From the NCBI RefSeq assembly GCF_011030405.1, contig NZ_JAAJTJ010000014.1, positions 1 through 64,000 of the forward strand: DNA of 64,000 nucleotides. Direction: 5' to 3'. This stretch comes from Parapedobacter sp. SGR-10 (lineage in GTDB: Bacteria; Bacteroidota; Bacteroidia; Sphingobacteriales; Sphingobacteriaceae). This document shows positions 26,703 to 35,563 of this stretch, in pieces. The notes below the pieces were generated by a model. That model did no database searches. It was not told the DNA's origin and worked only from the letters and a program-made list of their open reading frames with translations. How positions within the stretch are numbered: position 1 is the first letter of the stretch; each line of letters starts with the position of its first letter. Position numbers and translations under genes: made by a program.

Positions 26703-26753
26703 ACATTTAGAGGGGACGCCAAGCTTGCTTGAGCGTCCCCTCTAAATGTAAAA
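26699..26753. repeat. Perfect 21-bp inverted repeat downstream of tRNA-Leu
   Basis: The arms at 26699-26719 and 26733-26753 are exact reverse complements over 21 bp and enclose 13 nt that contain CAAGCTTG. This is far longer than a terminator needs, and the tRNA already has one immediately before it. Its 5' arm begins in the T-run of that terminator. The origin is unknown. Confidence 0.9.
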
Positions 26754-26803
26754 ACATGGATACGAAGTGTCCGGGCCTTTTGCCGTTGTAGCCCCACCCT
26801 CTA

Positions 26804-26852
26804 CAGATGGCTGCGGATACTGAGTGCGGGACAGAGGGACGCAGCCAATCTG
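26804..26852. other. Structured spacer, possible ncRNA or element remnant
   Basis: CAGATGGCTGCG (26804-26815) pairs with CGCAGCCAATCTG (26840-26852) over 12 bp with one bulge, around a 24-nt loop. The segment just beyond it, AATCTGCTCTTGG (26848-26860), resembles the tRNA-Leu 3' end AATCTGCTCCTGG. It lies in a spacer with no coding frame I would trust, between tRNA-Leu and the convergent pdeM gene. Confidence 0.4.
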
Positions 26853-26912
26853 CTCTTGGATACTTCAATTATTAGAGAAGGTTTCCTACATTTTTTTAGA
26901 CGCCTTCTCCTT

Positions 26913-27563
26913 TTAAGGAGAAACCTCAAATACCCGATCTCCATAAATTGCATAATACACAGCATTGTCGGATATCGAACGTGTATCCAGCCCTGTGAAA
27001 AGGCTGAAAGCGGGAAGGATCAGTTGATCTTTGGTCACAACATAGCAGGGAAGTCTCGCATACCGTTTGTGAGGCATCTGTATACGGATACCTGGATGGA
27101 TGTGCCCGCTGATTGTCGGATGGCCATTATGGCGTGGATGATGTGAGAAGCGGATAGGGGATAATTGCAACTCATCAAAGAAGGCAAAAATTCCCCAACC
27201 CTGCAACTGTTGTAAGGAATGTCTGTCGTGGTTTCCTTTGATCAATATAAACCGTGTATTCGGAAACTGTGTGGTAAGATCTCTAAGCAAAGCCACTTCC
27301 GTGTTTGCGCCTGCGTGCATGAGATCACCGACGATAATGACCTGTTGAGGGGTATAATGTAATACCAGGTTTTGCAAACGAAACAAATCCTGCTCACTCA
27401 CCGTAGTTGGTAAAGGGATACCGTTTTTCCGGAAATGTGCTGCTTTACCCAGATGTAAATCGGATAATACCAATGCATGTTCCTGAGGCCAATAAACAGC
27501 TCTTTGGTTGGTCAGCAACAGATCCTGTCCGGCAAATGAGATAAGATGTTCCGATAATTTCAT
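26913..27563 (-). CDS. pdeM: Ligase-associated metallophosphoesterase PdeM
   Basis: A 216-aa calcineurin-like phosphoesterase. Metal-binding motifs appear in order: S-D-L-H-L-G-K (Asp35, His37), V-G-D-L-M-H-A-G, I-K-G-N-H-D and I-S-G-H-I-H-P-G. The sequence and neighbours match the ligase-associated DNA damage response PdeM group, proposed endonucleases or phosphodiesterases. Its start overlaps the helicase stop by 4 nt (ATGA), so it is the last gene of the repair cassette. A palindrome covering the stop region (about 26902-26920) has no T-run. Confidence 0.92.
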   Translation of the reverse strand: MKLSEHLISFAGQDLLLTNQRAVYWPQEHALVLSDLHLGKAAHFRKNGIPLPTTVSEQDLFRLQNLVLHYTPQQVIIVGDLMHAGANTEVALLRDLTTQFPNTRFILIKGNHDRHSLQQLQGWGIFAFFDELQLSPIRFSHHPRHNGHPTISGHIHPGIRIQMPHKRYARLPCYVVTKDQLILPAFSLFTGLDTRSISDNAVYYAIYGDRVFEVSP

Positions 27564-30034
27564 TTTCTTTTTTCCTTTTCACTTTTTCCTTTATACAATG
27601 TCCGCTCCTGTAATTTTGCAATCCTTGCGGCTAGGTCTTCGCTGGATAGGGACTGCCGGAGGCTGTCCACTTTTATCGGGAAGCTCAATGGCGTGAATCC
27701 GGTTGCAAATTTAAAGATAATCCGGCTCTGATGGATACGGTCAAAGACTGCTACCAACCGTTGTTCTTCCAGCTGTTGGTTGAATACCTCAGTATAGGCC
27801 TGTCTCAGTAACAGATTGTGGGGATCGTGTTCTTCCAACACCTGGAAAATAATGCCCGATGAAGATTGCAAGGATTTATTGTTCTGTTGCTTTCCGTACA
27901 TGTTCTGTATGACCATACCGGATATGACGGCTATGTCCCTAAACTTTCGTTTGGCCATTTCGGTGGAGTTGATACTGCTAACCACATCTTGCATCAGATT
28001 GTCTCGGCTAAGGATATCTTTGAGTTCTGCTTCGGTCAATTTGATTTCCGAATCGGAGAATAATTCAAATCCATAATCATTCATAGCCATCGAAAAGCTG
28101 ATCGGAAACAGGCAGCTGATGCGATAGGCGATCAATGCCGACATAACTTCGTGCACCAATCGTCCTTCAAAAGGATACATAAACAAATGATATCCTTCCC
28201 GTGTTTGGATGTATTCGACTAAAAATTCATCTGTTGACGGTATATGGGAATGCTCATTTTGTCGAGCTACCAATGGATGAAGAAAACGGAGTTCCTTTTC
28301 TGTTGTGCCGGGGTGTGTGGACAAGGCTAGTTTCTGTCGGAGAAAATGGGAAAGATTGGAAGATAGGGGCAGCCTGCCGCCCAGCCAGCTCGGTGTGATT
28401 GCTCTTCCCGAAGCACTCCTGACCTGTACGGTCATTTCCTTGACGGTTACCAACTCCAAGATTCTTCCGGAGAGGACAAACTTGTCACCTTTTTTCAATT
28501 TGGAGATAAAATATTCTTCCACCATGCCCACATAGCCACCAGAGATAAATTTTACGCGCATCATAGCTTCGCTGACGATCACACCGATATTCATACGGTG
28601 CAACATGGCGATACGACGTTTTTCGACGACCATTAGCCCGTCTTTCTGTTGGGCGACTTTATGGAAGTCTTCATAGTTTCGACCGATGCTTCCCCCTTGT
28701 GTGATGAAAACGATACACCATTGCCATTCCTCTTCGTTTATTTCGGAAAATGCAAAGGTGCTTTTGATAATGGGTAACATGTCCTCCGGCTTGAATCCTC
28801 CGCCTAGCGCTATGGTGACTAAAAATTGTACCAAGACGTCAAAGGTAAGCACCATGGGCTCACGGGCTTCTATGGTCTGTGTTTTTACGGCTTCTTTCAA
28901 GGCCGACACTTCGATCAACTCTAACGAATGTGTGGGTACGAAATATATTTTGGAGACTTCGAAAGGGGAGTGACCACTTCGTCCCGCACGCTGCATGAAC
29001 CGGGCTACACCTTTGCTCGATCCGATCTGGATGACGGTGTCCACGGGTTTGAAATCTACTCCGAGATCCAGAGAAGAAGTAGAGACCACGGCTTTCAGCT
29101 TGCCTTCGCTTAAGGCGTCCTCTATCCATTGGCGGATAGGACCTGCTATAGAACTGTGGTGTAGTGCGAGCTGTCCTGCAAAGTCTGGATGTGCTTCCAG
29201 CAACAATTGGTACCACATCTCGCTCTGATTGCGGGTATTCGTAAATACGATAGTGGATTTGCTTGCTAATATGATAGGAGCGACCTTATCGGCTAGTTTG
29301 CTGCCCAGGTGTCCTGCCCAGGGAAGTACTTCTACTTCGTCTGGATAAACAGGTATGATCTCTATTCGTTTTTTCTCCCGTGCCACGATTTTGGCTCTTT
29401 TCTTTTCTGTGGGCAATAGTACATCTATGGCTTGATCGAGATTGCCGATGGTAGCGGTAATCCCCCAAACGCGGAGTTGGTTGTATTGACTTTTCAAATA
29501 TGCCAATGCCAGTTCTACCATGACACCACGCTTTGTTCCCAACAGTTCATGCCACTCATCCACTGCAATGCACGTTAGATTCTTGAAAAATGTTGCACGC
29601 CCTTTTTGCGCTAACAGCAGATGAAGACTTTCGGGTGTCACCAACAAGACATCCGGCATGGACCTGCTTTGGCGTTGCTTCATCTTAGCATCAGTATCGC
29701 CGTTGCGTACCTCTACGATCCAGTCCAATCCGATTTCATCTATAGCTTCCTGCATTGCTCTGGCCAGATCTTTGGCCAGTGAACGGAGGGGTGTGATCCA
29801 AAGCAGTTTCAAACCGTTTTTATGTTGCTCGGGTTGGTTCATGAAATCGATCAGCACGGCTAGGAATATGGAAAAGGTCTTTCCAAAACCTGTAGGGGCA
29901 ATGACCATTCCGCTATAACCATGGGTATACTTTTTCCAGGTGTTTTCCTGAAAACCAAAAGGTGTATTGCCTCTGGACTGCATCCATTGGGTAATGCGCG
30001 TATAACCTTCTGTATGTTCGAATGTTTTGTTCAA
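27560..30034 (-). CDS. Ligase-associated DEXH-box helicase (Lhr-like)
   Basis: An 824-aa superfamily 2 helicase of the Lhr-core type. Walker A is A-P-T-G-F-G-K-T (46-53), the DEAH-like box is V-D-E-W-H (158-162), and the later motifs S-T-S-S-L-D-L-G-V-D-F and Q-R-A-G-R-S-G-H (motifs V and VI) are intact. The C-terminal part holds the winged-helix and DUF4910/Lhr-type region. It should unwind DNA during repair together with the ligase and nucleases coded next to it. It starts 8 nt after the ligase stop and overlaps pdeM by 4 nt. Confidence 0.93.
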   Translation of the reverse strand: MNKTFEHTEGYTRITQWMQSRGNTPFGFQENTWKKYTHGYSGMVIAPTGFGKTFSIFLAVLIDFMNQPEQHKNGLKLLWITPLRSLAKDLARAMQEAIDEIGLDWIVEVRNGDTDAKMKQRQSRSMPDVLLVTPESLHLLLAQKGRATFFKNLTCIAVDEWHELLGTKRGVMVELALAYLKSQYNQLRVWGITATIGNLDQAIDVLLPTEKKRAKIVAREKKRIEIIPVYPDEVEVLPWAGHLGSKLADKVAPIILASKSTIVFTNTRNQSEMWYQLLLEAHPDFAGQLALHHSSIAGPIRQWIEDALSEGKLKAVVSTSSLDLGVDFKPVDTVIQIGSSKGVARFMQRAGRSGHSPFEVSKIYFVPTHSLELIEVSALKEAVKTQTIEAREPMVLTFDVLVQFLVTIALGGGFKPEDMLPIIKSTFAFSEINEEEWQWCIVFITQGGSIGRNYEDFHKVAQQKDGLMVVEKRRIAMLHRMNIGVIVSEAMMRVKFISGGYVGMVEEYFISKLKKGDKFVLSGRILELVTVKEMTVQVRSASGRAITPSWLGGRLPLSSNLSHFLRQKLALSTHPGTTEKELRFLHPLVARQNEHSHIPSTDEFLVEYIQTREGYHLFMYPFEGRLVHEVMSALIAYRISCLFPISFSMAMNDYGFELFSDSEIKLTEAELKDILSRDNLMQDVVSSINSTEMAKRKFRDIAVISGMVIQNMYGKQQNNKSLQSSSGIIFQVLEEHDPHNLLLRQAYTEVFNQQLEEQRLVAVFDRIHQSRIIFKFATGFTPLSFPIKVDSLRQSLSSEDLAARIAKLQERTLYKGKSEKEKRK

Positions 30035-30042
30035 GTTGTGTC

Positions 30043-31623
30043 TTATCTAATCAATTTTTTCACTTCTTCGATATCATCGATCTCTGCTACGGTTTTGTCT
30101 TTGCGCCAACGTAATATTCTCGGAAAGCGCAGGGCTACGCCAGATTTGTGGCGTGAGCTGAAACCGATCCCTTCAAAAGCGAGTTCGAATACCAATTCCG
30201 GCTTCACGGTGCGGACAGGCCCAAATTTTTCGATGGCGTGTTGACGGACGAAACGACTGACTTCCTGTATTTCTTTGTCGGTCAGTCCTGAATAGGCCTT
30301 GGCGATGGTCACGAGCTGTTCCCCGTTTTTTACGGCAAAGGTATAGTCGGTATAATACGCGCTTCGGCGTCCGCTTCCTTTTTGTGCGTAGATCAAGACG
30401 GCATCGATGGTCAACGGATCGATCTTCCATTTCCACCAATCGCCTTTTTTGCGGCCTGTATGGTAAGGGGATTGCTTGTGCTTCAACATCAGACCTTCGC
30501 TGTTGATGGCTCGTGCATGTTCTCTAACGGCTTTTAATGCTTCCCACTCCTTTACTGAAACGATTTCAGAGAGTCGTATGTAAGGCGATGGGTTCTGCCG
30601 GAGCGATTCTTCGAGTTTTGCCCGTCTATACTGTAAGGTTTTTTCACGCCAGTCCTCGCCTTGCCATTCGATCAAATCATAGACAAAAACACCTATAGGC
30701 AATTCTTCCATCATTTTCTTGGAGACTGTTTTTCGATTCAAACGTTTTTGTAATTCTGAAAAGTTAAGCACTGTGTTGTCTTTTACCACAAGTATCTCTC
30801 CGTCTATCACAAAGTCGCCCGCCCATTGCACCAAAGTATCCCTGATTTCGGGAAATTGATCGGTAATCAGTTCTTCTCCTCTTGACCAAATGAAAATTTC
30901 GCCGTTTCTTTTGATAAATTGCCCGCGAATGCCATCCCATTTATATTCGACCTGCCAATCTTCGAGAACACCTAACTCTTCTGCTTCTTTTTCCAAAGCA
31001 TAGGCCAGGCAGAAGGGGTAGGGCTTGGAAAGCTGTGTGTCTGTATAATTTCCGCGTACCAATCCTTCAAAAGTGACTTCTTCCATTTTCCAGTCTCCCA
31101 TGACGCTGTGCGTGACACTATTGGCATCGAGGTCATAATGTTTGGCCAAGGCATTGATAAGGGATTTGGAGGAAATACCGAGACGGAAGCTGCCGCCCAG
31201 CAATTTATTAAATATAAAACGTTCGGTGATGGACAATCCAGACCAGGCGCGCAATACAAAATCTTTCTTTTCTGTCTCGCTTTTATCGTGTAGAGCTATG
31301 ATCAAGTCCATCCATTCGTATAAGGGGCGTTCGATGGTATGTGTGGGTACTGGCAAGATCAAGGCGATGGTTTCGCTCAGATCGCCGACGGATGAATAAC
31401 ATTCCAAAAACAGCCATTCGGGAATGCCCGATACTTCCATAGCCCATTGTTTCATCAACGTTGAGTTGATATTGCGTTTGGGACGTTTGCCGGTAAACAA
31501 TGCCAACAACCATAGCTTGTCCTTTGCGTTGGCCTCGGTTAGAAAACGGTCTATAGCTTCCAATTTTTGATTGGTTTTGTTGGTGCTGTCCAGTGCATTG
31601 ACTAATCGGGCGAATGTTTTCAT
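30043..31623 (-). CDS. ATP-dependent DNA ligase of the ligase-associated repair cassette
   Basis: A 526-aa ATP-dependent ligase. The N-terminal 200 residues are the DNA-binding domain. The nucleotidyltransferase core has motif I E-Y-K-W-D-G-I-R (Lys228 is the adenylated residue), then F-V-I-D-G-E-I-L-V, E-G-L-M-L-K and W-W-K-W-K, which continues into the OB-fold domain. It should seal nicks in the DNA repair pathway formed with the adjacent exonuclease, helicase and phosphoesterase. It lies 98 nt after the exonuclease gene, so it may have its own promoter, but none matches the consensus well. Confidence 0.93.
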   Translation of the reverse strand: MKTFARLVNALDSTNKTNQKLEAIDRFLTEANAKDKLWLLALFTGKRPKRNINSTLMKQWAMEVSGIPEWLFLECYSSVGDLSETIALILPVPTHTIERPLYEWMDLIIALHDKSETEKKDFVLRAWSGLSITERFIFNKLLGGSFRLGISSKSLINALAKHYDLDANSVTHSVMGDWKMEEVTFEGLVRGNYTDTQLSKPYPFCLAYALEKEAEELGVLEDWQVEYKWDGIRGQFIKRNGEIFIWSRGEELITDQFPEIRDTLVQWAGDFVIDGEILVVKDNTVLNFSELQKRLNRKTVSKKMMEELPIGVFVYDLIEWQGEDWREKTLQYRRAKLEESLRQNPSPYIRLSEIVSVKEWEALKAVREHARAINSEGLMLKHKQSPYHTGRKKGDWWKWKIDPLTIDAVLIYAQKGSGRRSAYYTDYTFAVKNGEQLVTIAKAYSGLTDKEIQEVSRFVRQHAIEKFGPVRTVKPELVFELAFEGIGFSSRHKSGVALRFPRILRWRKDKTVAEIDDIEEVKKLIR

Positions 31624-31721
31624 TGCTTTGGTATTTTTCTAAAGCATACAGAAGATACGGAGATTTATTGAAAAAATGATGTCAATTTATTCTATAATGC
31701 ATCATATGGTATGTAGGTATA

Positions 31722-32738
31722 TTATTCTTCTGTACTTAGTTTGTTGTTTGTATCCTCTTCTTCGTCTTCCGTACCAAATGCTGTTTCTACCTCCTGTGCG
31801 GCTATGCCATTTTCATTGAGATATTTGGTAAAAACAGCGGTCTGACCATGCGTAATGTAGACTTGTTCGGCCTGTGTAGCTCTGACGGCTTGCAGGAGAC
31901 CGTTCCAATCTGCATGGTCGCTGATAGCAAAGCCGGCATCGGCGCTTCGCCATCGACGGGCCCCACGTACCTGCATCCAACCTGAACAAATGGCTGTCGC
32001 ACGGTTAGGTATCTTGTTAATGACGTTTGTGTCAGCCAGCGAAGGGGGAAGGATGACGATGCCCTTATCAAGATATTTGACATCTTCCCTCAGGTCTATC
32101 GTGTGATATTCCGGTAATTTTATACCGACACTTTCATAGGCTTGGTTCAGTTTTCCTATGGCATAGTGTACATGCAGTTTATCCACTCCTTCCAAAGCCT
32201 TCATAATGCGTTGTGCTTTGCCTAGAGAGTATCCGATGAATACCGAAGTCTTGCCTATCGATTGATTTTTCAATACCCAGTCTTGCAATTGTCGGTTGTA
32301 CTCCTCCACGGACAACCAGTTGTAGATCGGTAGGCCAAACGTACTTTCGGATACAAATTCGTGGCAACGGATAGGCTCAAATGAGGTGGACAGGCCGTCG
32401 TCCTGTACTTTGTAATCTCCCGAGATGACCACGACCTTTCCTTTGTACTCCAAGCGTATCTGCGCCGACCCAATGATATGTCCTGCCGGATGAAAGGATA
32501 CTTTGACACCGTTGATCGTAATGGGATTATTGTAGGTGAGCCCCTGTACCTTGATGTCTGGCGAAATACGGCTTTGGAGAATAGGGACGGTGTATTCATG
32601 GCATAGGTATCTCTTCATTCCCCAACGGGCATGATCTGCATGCCCATGGGTAATTAGTGCCATATCCACCGGTTTCCACGGGTCGATGTAGAAGTTGCCT
32701 GCTTCGCAGTAGATACCTTCGGTACGAAATCTGATCAT
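31722..32738 (-). CDS. Ligase-associated exonuclease (MBL-fold, beta-CASP type)
   Basis: A 338-aa metallo-beta-lactamase-fold nuclease, starting MIRFRTEGIYCEAGNFYIDPWKP. The frame stays open upstream to 32951, but the 71 extra residues look random and overlap the divergent gene, so I choose the ATG at 32738. The metal motif is T-H-G-H-A-D-H (residues about 31-37), with more ligands at H-P-A-G-H and late S-D-H-A-D-W. It belongs to the group annotated as mRNA 3'-end processing factor or ligase-associated DNA damage response exonuclease. It is first in the repair cassette and may resect DNA ends for the ligase. The C-terminal tail is very acidic (E-D-E-E-E-D). Confidence 0.9.
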   Translation of the reverse strand: MIRFRTEGIYCEAGNFYIDPWKPVDMALITHGHADHARWGMKRYLCHEYTVPILQSRISPDIKVQGLTYNNPITINGVKVSFHPAGHIIGSAQIRLEYKGKVVVISGDYKVQDDGLSTSFEPIRCHEFVSESTFGLPIYNWLSVEEYNRQLQDWVLKNQSIGKTSVFIGYSLGKAQRIMKALEGVDKLHVHYAIGKLNQAYESVGIKLPEYHTIDLREDVKYLDKGIVILPPSLADTNVINKIPNRATAICSGWMQVRGARRWRSADAGFAISDHADWNGLLQAVRATQAEQVYITHGQTAVFTKYLNENGIAAQEVETAFGTEDEEEDTNNKLSTEE

Positions 32739-32961
32739 ACCCTGATACAGCAAAATTTGTACCTTAAAAATGAAAGGACATCGGGTGTCTCGGAAAGAAA
32801 GTATGGTATTATCCTTTTGGTCCTTCCGACAATCTGGCCCGAACGCATTCGGGAAAAATTTGGCGGCTTTATCTGACTTTTCGGACACACTCTGTGTAAA
32901 AATATAGTTAATTATACTTCCCGTATTGAAAAATACGCAAGAATATTGCATTTTTATACTT

Positions 32962-34233
32962 ATGAATCATTCTAGACGGGATTTTATAAAATCAAGTAGT
33001 GTGTTGTTGGGCAGTCTCCCTTTACTGTCGTTTGAACGCGGTATTTTCGAGGACAAGACTATACGTGTAGGTCTGGTCGGTTGCGGTGGCCGGGGCAATG
33101 GAGCAGCGGTGCAGGCATTGACAGCGGATCCTCATGTCAAGATCACAGCTTTAGGAGACATTTTTGAAGATAAGTTACAGCAAGGCCTAAGTTTGTTGAG
33201 CAGAAAAGATGCTAATAGGGTAGATGTCCCGGAAAATCGACAGTTTGTAGGTTTTGACTCGTACAGGAAAGTGATCGATTCGGGTGTAGATGTGGTCTTG
33301 CTGTGTGCCCCGCCAAATTTTAGACCCGAACATCTGGACTATGCTGTACGTGCTGGCAAACATGTTTTTTGTGAAAAACCTGTCGCAGTGGATATTCCCG
33401 GATTAAAGAAAATTATGGAGAGTATCGCCTTGTCCAAGACAAAGTCCATTAACGTGGTGTCGGGTTTTTGCTTTCGTTATTCCAAGCCGAACCGAGAGAT
33501 TGTTTCTCGTATCCATCAGGGGGACATAGGCGAGGTTAAATCTATTACCACTTTTCGCTATGGTGGTGAACCTACCCATAAGGAAAGACAGGCCAACTGG
33601 TCAGAGTTGGAGTATCAGCTGCGAAACTGGTATTATTATCAGCGGTATGCTTCGGACATGATCGTCGAACAGTCCATACACTCTATAGACTATATGAATT
33701 GGATATTGGGCAATAAGCTACCCGTTTCTGTCAGTGCCACCGGTGGTCGGCAAAGTAGGCCTTGGGATCGTCTGGGCAATGCTTATGATCATTTTGCTGT
33801 TGAGTTTGATTATGGTAATGGTCTGAAAGGTGTCCATTTTTGCCGTCAACAGAGTGGAACCGAACCGCGGAACTCGGTAGAGGTCATAGGGACATCCGGT
33901 TACTCGGAGGTCAATATCATGCGAAATTATACTATTGAAGGGGCAAAACCTTATACCTATAGCGATCCCATCAATAACATGTACCAAACCCAGCACGATG
34001 AATTGTTTGCCGCTATCCGGCAAGGGCAGGTTATCAATGATGGTGATTTTATGGTCAATTCTACTTTACTGGCAATATGGGCAAAATTGTCGGCCTATTC
34101 GGGACAGCGGCTTACGCTGGAACAGGTCATGGCGTCCGAAGAAGAGTTGGGGCCAGATTCGGATAGCTACCATTGGGAAATGGAGCCGGATACTTTGCCG
34201 ATTGTGAGACCGGGATTGAAGAGTTTTGTATAA
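32962..34233 (+). CDS. Exported Gfo/Idh/MocA oxidoreductase (Tat signal)
   Basis: A 423-aa protein starting M-N-H-S-R-R-D-F-I-K-S-S-S-V-L-L-G-S-L, a twin-arginine signal, so it is folded with its NAD(P) cofactor before export. The start at 32926 would add 12 residues ahead of the Tat motif and is less likely. The nucleotide motif is V-G-L-V-G-C-G-G-R-G-N-G; the signature is H-V-F-C-E-K-P-V-A, and the conserved later D/H segment is E-Q-S-I-H-S-I-D-Y. Similar secreted proteins act on sugars or glycosides, some as GH109-type glycosidases. A second family member follows 108 nt downstream, suggesting linked steps on one sugar. Confidence 0.9.
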   Translation: MNHSRRDFIKSSSVLLGSLPLLSFERGIFEDKTIRVGLVGCGGRGNGAAVQALTADPHVKITALGDIFEDKLQQGLSLLSRKDANRVDVPENRQFVGFDSYRKVIDSGVDVVLLCAPPNFRPEHLDYAVRAGKHVFCEKPVAVDIPGLKKIMESIALSKTKSINVVSGFCFRYSKPNREIVSRIHQGDIGEVKSITTFRYGGEPTHKERQANWSELEYQLRNWYYYQRYASDMIVEQSIHSIDYMNWILGNKLPVSVSATGGRQSRPWDRLGNAYDHFAVEFDYGNGLKGVHFCRQQSGTEPRNSVEVIGTSGYSEVNIMRNYTIEGAKPYTYSDPINNMYQTQHDELFAAIRQGQVINDGDFMVNSTLLAIWAKLSAYSGQRLTLEQVMASEEELGPDSDSYHWEMEPDTLPIVRPGLKSFV

Positions 34234-34335
34234 AATAGAGTGATAATAGTTATGTAGGTTATGATGGTGATGAAGCTATGAACAAATATCACTTTCATAA
34301 CCTTCTTCACTTCCATAACTCACATAACTTTTAAA
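34231..34335. repeat. Dispersed hairpin-forming intergenic element, copy B
   Basis: This second copy of the element at 8967-9064 begins TAAAATAGAGTGA and ends TTCATAACCT, TTCTTCAC, TTCCATAACT, CACATAAC, TTTTAAAA. Its left and right halves are imperfect inverted repeats and can fold into a stem of about 38 bp with mismatches. It fills the whole gap between the two oxidoreductase genes, just before the second start codon. Confidence 0.65.
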
Positions 34336-34341
34336 ACAAAT

Positions 34342-35436
34342 ATGTCTAAAATCAAGATTCTGGTTGTGGGTTGTGGCAATATGGGGGCATCCCATGCTTA
34401 TGCCTATCACCATCTGGAAGATTTCGAAATCGTGGGATTGGTTTCCCGCGGATCGAGCAAGGAGGCTCTCCAACAGAAGTTGGGAGCGGCTTATCCCTTG
34501 TTTGGTGATTATCATGAAGCACTGCTACAGACCCGACCGGATGCGGTTTGTATTTCGACCTATCCGGATACACACGAGGACTACGCCATTGCGGCATTTG
34601 AACATGGGGCACATGTTTTTATCGAAAAACCTTTGGCCGATACGGTATCGGGAGCGCAGCGTGTCGTGGATGCGGCCATGCGGGCAAACAAGAAACTTGT
34701 GGTAGGTTATATCCTTCGCCATCATCCATCTTGGATCCGATTTATCGAAGAGGGTAGAAAAATGGGTACACCTCTGGTATTCAGAATGAACTTAAACCAA
34801 CAGAGCCGGGGAAGGATGTGGGAGGTACATCGTAGTTTGATGGAGAGTTGTAGTCCTATAGTGGACTGTGGTGTGCATTATATCGATGTCATGTGTCAGA
34901 TGACGGATGCCAAGCCCGTTAGTGTATCGGCCATTGGGGCCCGATTGACAGATGCTATTCCTTCGAACAATTATAATTATGGGCAATTGCAGATACGCTT
35001 TGCCGATGGGAGTGTAGGATGGTACGAAGCCGGATGGGGACCTATGGTGAGTGAGACAGCCTTTTTCATAAAAGATGTATTTGGACCGAAGGGAGCGGTT
35101 TCTATTGTGGCAAAAGAAGCTTCAAGGATCGGAAATTCGGATGATGTGGAAGCACATACGAAGACGGAAGCCATACGTATACACCATGCGGACATCGATG
35201 GGGACAATCAGTTTATCCAATCCGACGAGTGGATCGATCTGCAGGATGAACCGGACCACAACGAGCTTTGTAAGAGAGAGCAGGAGTTTTTTCTGCAAGC
35301 AATCCGTCAAGATTTGGATTTGGCAAAATCAATGCAGGATGCGTTGAATAGCTTGGAGATTGCTTTGGCTTGTGATACAGCAGTAAAAACAGGGGAAATC
35401 GTAAGATTAGGAGATAAGGTACGAAAAAAGTCCTGA
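34342..35436 (+). CDS. Gfo/Idh/MocA-family oxidoreductase
   Basis: A 364-aa cytoplasmic dehydrogenase with no signal peptide. The Rossmann motif is V-V-G-C-G-N-M-G-A-S-H-A-Y; C-I-S-T-Y-P-D-T-H leads to the signature H-V-F-I-E-K-P-L-A-D-T with its catalytic Lys. The C-terminal substrate domain has S-P-I-V-D-C-G-V-H-Y-I-D-V with the conserved Asp and His. It is next to a Tat-exported relative, so one may oxidise the sugar outside and this one act on the imported product; that pairing is an inference. A terminator begins inside the last codons. Confidence 0.9.
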   Translation: MSKIKILVVGCGNMGASHAYAYHHLEDFEIVGLVSRGSSKEALQQKLGAAYPLFGDYHEALLQTRPDAVCISTYPDTHEDYAIAAFEHGAHVFIEKPLADTVSGAQRVVDAAMRANKKLVVGYILRHHPSWIRFIEEGRKMGTPLVFRMNLNQQSRGRMWEVHRSLMESCSPIVDCGVHYIDVMCQMTDAKPVSVSAIGARLTDAIPSNNYNYGQLQIRFADGSVGWYEAGWGPMVSETAFFIKDVFGPKGAVSIVAKEASRIGNSDDVEAHTKTEAIRIHHADIDGDNQFIQSDEWIDLQDEPDHNELCKREQEFFLQAIRQDLDLAKSMQDALNSLEIALACDTAVKTGEIVRLGDKVRKKS

Positions 35437-35459
35437 AACGGGGAGTCTCAGGACTTTTT
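35425..35459 (+). terminator. Intrinsic terminator overlapping the oxidoreductase stop codon
   Basis: A perfect 12-bp stem (35425-35436 with 35448-35459) ends in a T-run. The TGA stop codon is part of the 5' arm. Confidence 0.85.
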
Positions 35460-35563
35460 AACCAAACCAATTATTAACCTATAATTATGAAATTATTACC
35501 TTTAAAACGCCGCCTATCCGGAGATAGTATATTTGTAAGGAATTTTTAACGTTTTTTAACAAT

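Noticed and set aside
26540..26797. Open frames antisense to tRNA-Leu and its terminator
   Set aside because: They are read through the tRNA and the inverted repeat, and they have no recognisable domain.
27816..29228. Open frames on the plus strand opposite the helicase gene
   Set aside because: They are antisense shadows of a strongly conserved coding sequence and show no domains of their own.
32739..32951. N-terminal extension of the exonuclease frame
   Set aside because: The extra 71 residues are unlike the MBL fold and run into the divergent gene start; ATG 32738 gives the normal N-terminus.
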